From positions 81,347 to 145,346 of the forward strand of contig NZ_JAQWFR010000023.1 of assembly GCF_029238675.1 (NCBI RefSeq): a DNA stretch of 64,000 bases. Direction: 5' to 3'. This document shows, one piece after another, positions 8,437 to 15,611 of this stretch. The first letter of the stretch is position 1; each line of letters begins with the position of its first letter. The DNA comes from Oceanicoccus sp. (GTDB lineage: Bacteria > Pseudomonadota > Gammaproteobacteria > Pseudomonadales > Dasaniaceae). The notes under the pieces were generated by a model that worked only from the letters and a program-made list of their open reading frames with translations, was not told the origin of the DNA and did not search any database. A program made the position numbers and the translations under genes.

Positions 8437-9159
8437 ATGAAAATAATCAAATACTTAAGCTTTGCTGTATTTTCTTTGTTGCTGGCTAATTCCGCCTGGT
8501 CTTACGCTTTGATAACTTCAGGTGGCAATCCTGTCAAATGGGGCAGTAGCACTGTTGGTACCGGAGCAAATGTCTCATGGAGCTTAATGCTGGACGATAC
8601 TTGTCTTGATGGAGGTAGCTGCTCCTCCCTGATCCCTTCGATGCCTGCTGGATTTATTGAAGAAATTGATCGGGCTTTTGATACCTGGGCAGCAGTAGCG
8701 GATTTAACTTTTACGCAGTCGACTGAAACCGATGTAGGTCCTTTTATTAGTGGCAAGGGCAATATACGATTGGGGGCGAAAGCTATTGATGGCAATTATA
8801 ACGTTCTGGCTCATGCTGTAGGCTCAGCCTATGTAATGTCCCCGGTATGGTACGCTACAGAAGTCCATTTTGACTCGGCCGAAAACTGGACTATTGGCAG
8901 TGCCGGCGTGGATATCTACAGTATTGCTTTGCATGAAATTGGTCATACCCTTGGTCTGTATCATTCTAATGTCAATGGTAGTGTCATGAAGGCCGCTTTC
9001 AACCCAAGTAGTAGCTTTAGTGGCTTGAGTGATGATGATATTGCTGGCATCCAGTACCTCTATGGAGCCAACCCATCGCCTGTACCGCTGCCTCCCAGCG
9101 CCGTTTTCTTTGCGTCGGGTTTATTGCTGCTATTAAAGCGTAAAATTCGTTGCAATTAA
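8437..9159 (+). CDS. Secreted matrixin-type zinc metalloprotease with PEP-CTERM-like signal
   Basis: Predicted exported protease of 240 residues. The ATG at 8437 follows a GGAGAG site; a TTG 21 bp upstream is less likely. The signal peptide is KIIKYLSFAVFSLLLANSAW. Residues 166-176 are HEIGHTLGLYH, the matrixin/metzincin zinc motif HExxHxxGxxH, and VMKAAF about ten residues later is a plausible Met-turn. The C-terminus SPVPLPPSAVFFASGLLLLL followed by KRK is a PEP-CTERM-type sorting signal: short motif, hydrophobic helix, basic tail. It would be processed by an exosortase encoded elsewhere. Its stop overlaps the next start (TAATG). Confidence 0.85.
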   Translation: MKIIKYLSFAVFSLLLANSAWSYALITSGGNPVKWGSSTVGTGANVSWSLMLDDTCLDGGSCSSLIPSMPAGFIEEIDRAFDTWAAVADLTFTQSTETDVGPFISGKGNIRLGAKAIDGNYNVLAHAVGSAYVMSPVWYATEVHFDSAENWTIGSAGVDIYSIALHEIGHTLGLYHSNVNGSVMKAAFNPSSSFSGLSDDDIAGIQYLYGANPSPVPLPPSAVFFASGLLLLLKRKIRCN

Positions 9160-9617
9160 TGACTATATATTCTGGCAAAATAAAATCACTTGAGCACACG
9201 CTTAAGTGGTTTTTGTTTTTATGGCTATACGCATTTCTTGTGTTGTCTGGCACTTTTTCAAAAGCATCAGTTGTTGAGATGAGCCCTGAGTCTTTAATTG
9301 ACTCATCTGATCTTATTATTAACGGTGAGTATATTGGTCAGCAAAAAATCGTTGTTGATGGACGCATACTGTATTTAGGTGTTATTGATGTCAACGCAAC
9401 TGTTAAAGGCCAGTCTGGACCATTGGTATTTATTTTACGATCTAACCCTAATCTTATTATCAGCGATCAACTTAAGCTCAAGCCAGGTATGGCGGGGCTA
9501 TGGCTATTACAAAAAGCGCAAGACTCTCAATTGAAACATATCTATCAAGCATATAGTCCCCAGCGTTTTATGACCGGGGACAAGGCGGCTTTGATTATGG
9601 ATAAACTTCAAAAATAG
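9159..9617 (+). CDS. Secreted protein of unknown function, coupled to the matrixin gene
   Basis: 152 residues from the ATG at 9159, which overlaps the stop of the protease gene by one base; a TTG at 9150 would also be in frame. The N-terminal hydrophobic segment KWFLFLWLYAFLVLSGTFSKAS looks like a signal peptide or anchor (residues about 19-40; quoted parts KWFLFLWLYAFLV and LSGTFSKAS). The remainder, with LIDSSDLIINGEYIG and YLGVIDVNATVKG, looks like a small beta-rich extracytoplasmic domain. I do not recognise the family. Coupling to the protease suggests a partner, an inhibitor or a substrate, which is inference only. Confidence 0.65.
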   Translation: MTIYSGKIKSLEHTLKWFLFLWLYAFLVLSGTFSKASVVEMSPESLIDSSDLIINGEYIGQQKIVVDGRILYLGVIDVNATVKGQSGPLVFILRSNPNLIISDQLKLKPGMAGLWLLQKAQDSQLKHIYQAYSPQRFMTGDKAALIMDKLQK

Positions 9618-9644
9618 CACGCCTGTCCAGCACAATGCTGCTAT

Positions 9645-10229
9645 TTATTTGCTTCTTTTTAACCTAGCTACAGCTAAACCGGCAAATCCCGATATAAAGA
9701 GATAAATCCCTGCCGGGAGAGGGACTGGACTGGGCATGACAGGCACACTCCCATAACAACCATCGGCAAAGCATAACGCTTCAATATTATTGACAACAAT
9801 ATTGCCTTTATTACTACTAGCGGCGGTTATTTGAGTAGAAATAAGTGATCCATTGACAACAAAGTTATTAAGAGAATAATTACCTCGATTTTTATTGATA
9901 AAAACAAGGTCATCCCCTGAGTCACCATTGACGTTTAAAGTGGTATTAGGGTTTGGTATCCAAGCAGTGAATAAACCGAGAGTATCATTGCCGTTGCCCA
10001 TGTTTTGGTTTCCACCACCCTGAACGCTATTTTTGTCCATCCACATAATGTCATCATTAGTGGTGAAGGCCGTGCAGTTCATGCCGCACCAGGAAACAGT
10101 TTCGTTCTCTATAATCCAGCTATCCCAGTTAGAATTATCACTTTGATCGAAGGTGAGGGCATATGCCTTTGTAATAAGAGAGGTGATCAGCAACGCTGAT
10201 GCTAGTAAACGTAATAGATAGGTATTCAT
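9645..10229 (-). CDS. PEP-CTERM-like exported protein of unknown function
   Basis: 194 residues, convergent with the preceding gene. The N-terminus LLRLLASALLITSLITKAYA is a signal peptide. The middle is rich in Asn, Asp, Gly and Ser (NSVQGGGNQNMGNGNDTLG, NVNGDSGDDLVFINKNRGN), like surface proteins that bind calcium or form beta structure. The C-terminus SPVPLPAGIYLFISGFAGLA followed by VARLKRSK is again a PEP-CTERM-type signal. It shares the SPVPLP motif with the neighbouring metalloprotease, so both probably go to the same exosortase. Molecular role unknown. Confidence 0.75.
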   Translation of the reverse strand: MNTYLLRLLASALLITSLITKAYALTFDQSDNSNWDSWIIENETVSWCGMNCTAFTTNDDIMWMDKNSVQGGGNQNMGNGNDTLGLFTAWIPNPNTTLNVNGDSGDDLVFINKNRGNYSLNNFVVNGSLISTQITAASSNKGNIVVNNIEALCFADGCYGSVPVMPSPVPLPAGIYLFISGFAGLAVARLKRSK

Positions 10230-10456
10230 TCCTTCTTCTCCAGGGTCTTTTTTATGGTTTTTATTCTTTACACCATCTTGAGGAGTGGCGTTGATTTTTA
10301 TTTACAGGTTAAGTGTACATTTTGTATAAAGCCTGTTCAACTGGGTCGGGGTTTTACTATGGCTCAAGTATCTGGGTGATTAGATGTATCTCAGCACATT
10401 ACCTCGACTATAAGTTGACAATAATCTTTGAATAATGAGTTTTAAAAGAAAAGTTT

Positions 10457-10544
10457 TGGTGCCCGGGGCCGGACTTGAACCGGCACGACCGTGAAGTCGG
10501 GAGATTTTAAGTCTCCTGTGTCTACCAATTCCACCACCCGGGCA
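10457..10544 (-). tRNA. leuZ: tRNA-Leu (anticodon UAA)
   Basis: 88-nt gene reading TGCCCGGGTGGTGGAATTGG at its 5' end, with a long class II variable arm, encoded CCA, and anticodon stem-loop GGAGA-CTTAAAA-TCTCC giving anticodon TAA. The Gly-Cys-Leu order on one strand matches the glyW-cysT-leuZ operon of E. coli. Its 3' end is the suspected integration site. Confidence 0.95.
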
Positions 10545-10616
10545 TATCGAGAGGTTGTTTACCCACGGTGGTAGCCGTGCTGGTTATCCTTATACCTTCT
10601 TTCATTTAGCAAGCAA

Positions 10617-10690
10617 TGGAGGCGCGGGTCGGAATCGAACCGGCGTACACTGAGTTGCAGTCAGCTGCATGACCACTCTGCCACCGCGCC
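10617..10690 (-). tRNA. cysT: tRNA-Cys (anticodon GCA)
   Basis: 74-nt gene with acceptor GGCGCGG, anticodon loop CTGCAAC giving GCA, T-arm GGTTCGATTCC, and encoded CCA (TCCA end). Middle gene of the Gly-Cys-Leu unit. Confidence 0.95.
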
Positions 10691-10709
10691 TTAAGCTTGC
10701 CGTTAAAAA

Positions 10710-10784
10710 TGGAGCGGGAAAGGAGATTCGAACTCCCGACCACCTCGTTGGCAACGAGGAGCTCTACCACTGAGCTATTCCCGC
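10710..10784 (-). tRNA. glyW: tRNA-Gly (anticodon GCC)
   Basis: 75-nt gene starting GCGGGAATAGCTCAGTGGTA, anticodon stem-loop CCTCG-TTGCCAA-CGAGG giving GCC, encoded CCA. First gene of the Gly-Cys-Leu unit on the minus strand. Confidence 0.96.
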
Positions 10785-10981
10785 ACTATTTCTAGCTCTT
10801 CTAAGACAGGGCATGATTGTTCAAACCAGTGGCTGCCAAAAAGAGCGCCTATTCTAATGCTAATGCTTTTAGAGTCAAGAAAAGCCTGTGCTTCTGGTGA
10901 AAATACTTGTTTAAGCCTTTGTTTTCGGTCAGTTTTTAAGCTGGGAAAGACAGAAGAGGTGTCGCAAACGTGCCCGGATAC

Positions 10982-11012
10982 AAAAAAGCCCGGCGCAGAG
11001 GCCGGGCTTTTA
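10982..11012 (-). terminator. Intrinsic terminator downstream of tRNA-Ser
   Basis: Seven-base stem GCCCGGC/GCCGGGC around a short loop, followed on the minus strand by a run of T. It lies just past the 3' end of tRNA-Ser and separates it from tRNA-Gly, so Ser is probably its own unit. A-runs on the other flank make it potentially bidirectional. Confidence 0.85.
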
Positions 11013-11019
11013 TTGAATA

Positions 11020-11105
11020 TGGCGGTGAGAGAGAGATTCGAACTCTCGATACTTGCGTATACACACTTTCCAGGCGTGCTCCTTCAGCCACTCGGACACC
11101 TCACC
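11020..11105 (-). tRNA. tRNA-Ser (anticodon GGA)
   Basis: 86-nt class II tRNA starting GGTGAGGTGTCCGAGTGGCT, anticodon loop CTGGAAA giving GGA, variable arm, T-arm GAGTTCGAATCTC, encoded CCA. Own terminator at 10982-11012. Confidence 0.95.
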
Positions 11106-11280
11106 AGTAGGGCTGCTTAACCGATGACAGGCACCGAATTAAGAGGGGCGCTAATGTACTGGAGAATAGGTTTGAAGGCAACTAAATCCTTATTTTAGTT
11201 GGCTGTTTTTAAACGCCTTTTTGCTGTCTATTTGCTGGGTATGGTATTCTCAGCGTCCAAATTTAACGCCAGCATTCGAG

Positions 11281-11311
11281 TCAAGCAAATCAAGCAAATC
11301 AAGCAAATCAA
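11281..11311 (+). repeat. 9-bp tandem repeat ahead of gloC
   Basis: TCAAGCAAA is repeated three times and then partially, ending about 13 bases before the start codon of the metallo-hydrolase, so it lies in the likely 5' leader. Confidence 0.85.
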
Positions 11312-11323
11312 AAGAGTATCTTC

Positions 11324-11968
11324 ATGAAGTGTGCCATTGTCCCCGTAACCGCCTATCAACAAAATTGCTCCATTTTAGTTTGTGAAGAGACCAGGAAAGC
11401 TGCCGTGGTTGACCCCGGCGGTGATCTGGAGAAGATTGAAAATGCCCTGGAACAGTTGGATGTAGAGCTGGAAAAGGTGTTCTTAACCCACGGCCATATG
11501 GATCACTGCGCGATTGCGGATGATGTCCGTCAGAAATACGGGGTTATTATTGAAGGGCCCCATGAGGATGATCGCTTTTGGATAGATAAGTTGCCAGAGT
11601 GGTGTGAGATGTCCGGTTTCCCCCACGCTGATGCCTTTGAACCAGATCGCTGGCTGGTAGAGGGGGATACAGTAAAGTTTGGTAATCAAACCTTGCAGGT
11701 AAAGCATTGCCCCGGCCATACACCTGGCCATGTGGTGTTATTTCACCCTGGGGTTAAGCTGGCCATTGTCGGCGATGTGTTATTCCAGGGTTCTATTGGC
11801 AGAACGGACTTTCCAAAAGGCAATCACGAGGATTTGATTTATTCAATACGGGAAAAGCTCTGGCCTCTGGGTGATGATGTCTCATTTATCCCCGGCCACG
11901 GCCCAACCTCTACCTTTGGGCAGGAACGCCAGACCAATGCCTTTGTGGCTGATACACGCTTCGGTTAA
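11324..11968 (+). CDS. gloC: MBL-fold hydrolase, GloC/YcbL-type hydroxyacylglutathione hydrolase
   Basis: Metallo-beta-lactamase-fold enzyme of 214 residues, the length of the YcbL/GloC branch of glyoxalase II, which lacks the C-terminal helical domain of GloB. Metal ligands are visible in THGHMDHC, CPGHTPGHV, VGDVLFQGSIGRTDFP and the terminal PGHGPTSTFGQER. Family role: hydrolysis of S-lactoylglutathione to D-lactate and glutathione in methylglyoxal detoxification. It stands alone between the tRNA-Ser gene and a TetR regulator. Confidence 0.88.
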   Translation: MKCAIVPVTAYQQNCSILVCEETRKAAVVDPGGDLEKIENALEQLDVELEKVFLTHGHMDHCAIADDVRQKYGVIIEGPHEDDRFWIDKLPEWCEMSGFPHADAFEPDRWLVEGDTVKFGNQTLQVKHCPGHTPGHVVLFHPGVKLAIVGDVLFQGSIGRTDFPKGNHEDLIYSIREKLWPLGDDVSFIPGHGPTSTFGQERQTNAFVADTRFG

Positions 11969-12074
11969 CAGCTGGGGTTAGCGGTACCGGTAGACTTATT
12001 TAACAGTTTCGGCGATGATCTGGCTTTACCTATTTAGGCGTAAATTATTTTACAGGGCACCTATCTGATTACTT

Positions 12075-12704
12075 ATGAGTGATAGTCAAAGTAATAATGT
12101 TGTTTCAATCAAGCAGGCCGCCAAGGTTACTGGAAGCTGTGTTCGCGAGGAAATTATTGATGCGTTGGTTGAGGTGATTACCGAGGAAGGTTTTGTTGCC
12201 GCCACCAATCGTCGGATCGCCGAACGGGCTAAAGTTTCCGTCGGTACGGTGCAATATCACTTTAGTACCAAGGCTCATTTATTTGAGATTGTATTGCAGC
12301 GTTGTCATCAAGAGTTTTTGTTGCTGGTTGCTGACGATGCTCTGTTGTCGGGCAAGCTTGAAAGCCGTGTTAATCTGTTTGTAGTTATGTCCTGGCGTCA
12401 CTATCAAAGTAAACTTTATTTAGCGACTATTGAAATCCTGATGGCGACCCGTAGCCAGCGTGAGATTGTCTCTCTGGTTGAGCTTACCGAACATCAGGCG
12501 GTGGAACAGCGCCGGCGAATTCGCCAGATTTTCCCCGAGTGTCAATTGGATGATAGGGCCCTATCTGAAGTATTAACCTCTACCCATGTATTTCTTACCG
12601 GTTTAACGGTAGAAACTCTGCTTAAACCCAAACTGGTTAATATTGGTGGCTATCTACGCCGCTGCACCCGCGCCATGGTTGTTATGTTGAAGGCCCCTGT
12701 TTAG
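12075..12704 (+). CDS. TetR/AcrR-family transcriptional regulator
   Basis: 209 residues. The N-terminal helix-turn-helix spans about residues 25-70 (EEIIDALVEVITEEGFVAAT, then RRIAERAKVSVGTVQYHFST, a classical TetR recognition helix ending in the YHF motif). The C-terminal ligand/dimer domain is not assignable. The nearest downstream gene is the degQ-like locus, about 130 bp away on the same strand, so it could regulate that, itself or gloC. None of these is demonstrated. Confidence 0.88.
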   Translation: MSDSQSNNVVSIKQAAKVTGSCVREEIIDALVEVITEEGFVAATNRRIAERAKVSVGTVQYHFSTKAHLFEIVLQRCHQEFLLLVADDALLSGKLESRVNLFVVMSWRHYQSKLYLATIEILMATRSQREIVSLVELTEHQAVEQRRRIRQIFPECQLDDRALSEVLTSTHVFLTGLTVETLLKPKLVNIGGYLRRCTRAMVVMLKAPV

Positions 12705-12834
12705 CCCTTTCTATTTCTGCTTTTCTATTGAAGAATAAATTGTATAACTTTGGGGAGTAAAACCCTTGAAAAAGTATCTAACGGACGTTGTTTAGCATTT
12801 GTTGATTGATTAGTTAATTAGAAAGGAGAGTTGA

Positions 12835-14199
12835 ATGAGCCGAGTGTTGTTCCAACGCTTTTGTTTGGTTTGTGTAATGTCGCTGCTAGCACCCGCTAGC
12901 TGGGCGGTACTACCCGCCACCGATAGCGAGGGCAGGCAGTTACCCAGCCTGGCACCCTTACTAAAAAATGTTAACCCCTCAGTAGTCAATATCTCGACTT
13001 ATACCACCCGCACTATGCGCCAAAATCCTCTGCTCAATGATCCCTTTTTCAGGCGCTTCTTTAATATACCCAAAGGCCAACAGATGCCCCAAAAGCGGCG
13101 CACTCAAAGCGCGGGTTCCGGTGTGATCATTGATGCAAAGAAGGGCACCGTAGTGACTAATCATCATGTGGTAGATGGCGCCGATGAAATCTACGTGGGT
13201 CTTGAAGACGGTCGTAGCTATAAGGCCAGCTTAATCGGCTCAGACCCTGAAGTGGATATAGCAGTGCTCAAGTTAGAGGAGTTTGAGCATCTGACCCAGC
13301 TGGTAATTGCTGACTCAGAGCAATTGCAGGTAGGTGACTTTGTTATTGCTATCGGCAATCCTTTTGGCTTGGGACAGACCGTCACCTCCGGCGTGGTCAG
13401 TGCCCTGGGTAGAAGTGGCTTGGGTATTGAGGGTTATTAAAACTTTATCCAAACCGATGCGTCAATTAATCCCGGAAATTCTGGTGGTGCCCTGATTAAT
13501 TTAAGGGGCGAACTGATTGGTATTAACACAGCAATCCTGGCACCTGCTGGTGGCAATGTAGGTATTGGTTTTGCCATCCCAACTAATATGGCGAAAGCCA
13601 GTGTCGACCAGATTTTAGAATATGGCGAAGTGAGAAGAGGGCAGTTGGGCATTATTATTCAGGATCTGACTCACGACCTTGCTGAAGCGTTTGATATTGA
13701 TAAGCAGCAGCGGGGTGTTCTTATTGCGCAGGTGCAGTCAGAATCAGCGGCGGAGAAGGCGGGACTATTGCCGGGGGATATTGTTGTCAGTGTTGATAGT
13801 AAAGCAGTTGAAACCAGTGCGCAGTTGCGCAATGAAATTGGCCGCCGCCGCATTGATGAGAGTTTAATGCTGACGGTGTTACGCGATGGTAAAAGTAAAG
13901 TTGTTAAGGCCAGAGTGGGTAAAGTGGTAGGGCGGCAGGCAATCAGTGATGCCATACATCCCTTTTTAGAAGGCGCTACATTACAACTGGCCAGGCAAGG
14001 TGGTATTGAGGTGGTAAATATTAAGCAGGGCTCTACCATTGCATCCTCAGGTTTACGCCAGGGTGATGTTATTTTATCCGCTAATCGTCGAGTGGTTTCC
14101 AGTCTGGCGGATTTAGAAAAGGCTGCCAGCCTTTCTGATCGCCGTTTGGTATTGCGTATCCGGCGAGGTAATGCTGCTTTTTATCTTGTCTTGCAATAG
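12835..14199 (+). pseudogene. degQ: DegQ/HtrA-type periplasmic serine protease interrupted by an in-frame TAA
   Basis: Read through, this is a normal HtrA-family protease of about 454 residues: signal peptide to around residue 25, trypsin-like domain, two PDZ domains. The frame stays open and aligned on both sides of a TAA at 13438-13440 (codon 202): ...GLGIEGY, stop, [18 protein letters not shown]... Relatives have Glu (GAA) there, so one G-to-T change explains it. Catalytic residues are His111 (NHHVVDG), Asp141 (DIAVLK) and Ser216 (GNSGG), with 30 and 75 residue spacing as in DegP. The serine lies after the stop, so a truncated product would be inactive. A strong GAAAGGAGAG ribosome site precedes the ATG. 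It may be a recent pseudogene, a base-call error or a readthrough case. Confidence 0.85.
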
Positions 14200-14256
14200 A
14201 TAGTTTGAAGTTATAAGTTAACCCGGTACAGAAAGAAGGATTTTAGAGGTGACATT

Positions 14257-14865
14257 ATGAATAGATTTTCTGGAGTTAAAGCTCGATTGGTCAAATTAGC
14301 CATGCTCCCAGCGCTGCTGTTAGCGATGGTCAGCTTAACTGCCTGTACTGGAGTTTCAGTCAGTGCAGATTATGACACAGAGCGTGATTTTAACCGTTTA
14401 AGTACTTACGCCTGGATGGAGCCAAAGCAAAAACTAGTTATCGACCCCCTGGTTGATAATGACTTGATGAATAAGCGGGTTCGTCGAGCGGTAGAAGGTA
14501 AGTTAGCAGCTCTGGGCTTTGTAAAAGCCGAAGGTGAAAAAGGCGCAGACTTTTTTATTACTTACCATGTCAGCGCAGAAACCAAACTTAGCGTAAATAG
14601 TTTTCACAGTAACTATGGTTATTATCCTTCCTGCTGGAGAGGCTGTTACGGTTATGGTGCTGGCTTTGGGCGTGATATTACAGTGCGCCAATATAAGCAG
14701 GGCACCTTTATGCTGGACGTGATTGAGCCTGCCAGTACAGAGCTTATTTGGCGTGGTGTCGCCGGTAAACGGCTCAATAATGGAACTCCCCAGGAACGAG
14801 ATACCTACGTGGATGAAATGGTTGCTGCGATATTGGCAAAGTTTCCTCCACAGCCTGCCATGTAG
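14257..14865 (+). CDS. DUF4136-family lipoprotein
   Basis: 202 residues with a lipoprotein signal: PALLLAMVSLTAC, lipobox LTAC with the Cys at about residue 31. The mature part, with YDTERDFNRLSTYAWMEP near the start and IEPASTELIWRGVAG towards the end, is the DUF4136 pattern of small outer-membrane-associated lipoproteins of unknown function. It follows the degQ locus by 57 bp and could be cotranscribed. AGAGGTGAC precedes the ATG. Confidence 0.85.
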   Translation: MNRFSGVKARLVKLAMLPALLLAMVSLTACTGVSVSADYDTERDFNRLSTYAWMEPKQKLVIDPLVDNDLMNKRVRRAVEGKLAALGFVKAEGEKGADFFITYHVSAETKLSVNSFHSNYGYYPSCWRGCYGYGAGFGRDITVRQYKQGTFMLDVIEPASTELIWRGVAGKRLNNGTPQERDTYVDEMVAAILAKFPPQPAM

Positions 14866-14917
14866 TTGATAGGTAGTTGATAGGCGGTTGATAGGCGGTT
14901 GGTAAGAAGTTGATAGG
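14863..14917 (+). repeat. 11-bp tandem repeat, five copies
   Basis: Units TAGTTGATAGG, TAGTTGATAGG, CGGTTGATAGG, CGGTTGGTAAG, AAGTTGATAGG run without gaps, beginning exactly with the TAG stop codon of the DUF4136 gene. Confidence 0.9.
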
Positions 14918-15043
14918 CTGGCGATTTATTGACCGATGATGCAAAAAATGCGCTTGCAAGGGCCGCTAAATTTAAGCACAATACGCGGCCTTTGAAGCAG
15001 GGCTCTAGCCTTGAGCCATTAAGATGATGTTTCAAAGATGTTA

Positions 15044-15160
15044 TGGTGGTCCTTCCGGTCCTCTCGCAACGTTAGGTAGCAAACCCCGCCAGGCCCGGAA
15101 GGGAGCAACGGTAGTTATCAAAACGTGTGCCGGGATGTGGCTGGTTGGACTGCCACCCAA
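15044..15160 (+). ncRNA. ffs: 4.5S RNA of the signal recognition particle
   Basis: The ends GGTGG...CCACC pair. The internal conserved parts match bacterial 4.5S RNA: TCTCGCAACG on the 5' side, the apical GGCCCGGAAGGGAGCA Ffh-binding loop, and CGTGTGCCGGGATGTGGCTG on the 3' side. Boundaries are approximate to a few bases. It binds Ffh to target nascent membrane proteins. Confidence 0.93.
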
Positions 15161-15197
15161 TTTCCCCTCTGTTTACGATGCTCAAGCTAAATAAGAT

Positions 15198-15461
15198 TTA
15201 ACCCACTAAACGCGTTTTGGTCTCTTTCAACAAGCTGCCGGTTAGCATTTCAATTTCAGTTAACATCTCAGGTTCCAGTGAATGCAAAAATGCATCGTAC
15301 TGCCTGCAAATGCTGGTGTTATCGGAACGATTGCAATAACGAATCAGGGATTTCATTTCTTCGCCATTTCTTAAGCGATATTTCTTTTTTGTTATCCCTG
15401 TTACCACCAAGCCCAATCTATAAAGATGAAAAATACTGTTTTGAGAGAAAATAAGTTTCAT
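15198..15461 (-). CDS. Small conserved-looking hypothetical protein
   Basis: 87 residues with a strong AAAGGAG ribosome site seven bases before the ATG, which is the main reason to call it. The sequence is basic at the start (GITKKKYRLRNGEEMKSLIR) and then carries YCNRSDNTSICRQYDAFLHS with two Cys and an acidic amphipathic tail. It lies alone between 4.5S RNA and the 776-residue gene on the same strand as the latter. I do not recognise the family. Confidence 0.6.
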   Translation of the reverse strand: MKLIFSQNSIFHLYRLGLVVTGITKKKYRLRNGEEMKSLIRYCNRSDNTSICRQYDAFLHSLEPEMLTEIEMLTGSLLKETKTRLVG

Positions 15462-15611
15462 AAGACGCTCCTTTGATCCGTGTTAGGGGTAGTGATTATG
15501 CATATAAAATATACTGCCCCCTAGTCATAAACCGGCTTGGCAAAGTTTATTTTTATTTGTGTGGGGCCTGTCACGCGATGTTTGTGATCAGGTAGGGTTG
15601 TATTTTTAAAC

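Noticed and set aside
10857..11120. 87-residue plus-strand frame across the tRNA-Ser gene
   Set aside because: It overlaps the tRNA and its terminator on the opposite strand; coincidental.
13438..13440. Programmed recoding (selenocysteine or pyrrolysine) at the degQ stop
   Set aside because: The codon is TAA, not TGA or TAG, and the position is an ordinary Glu in homologues.
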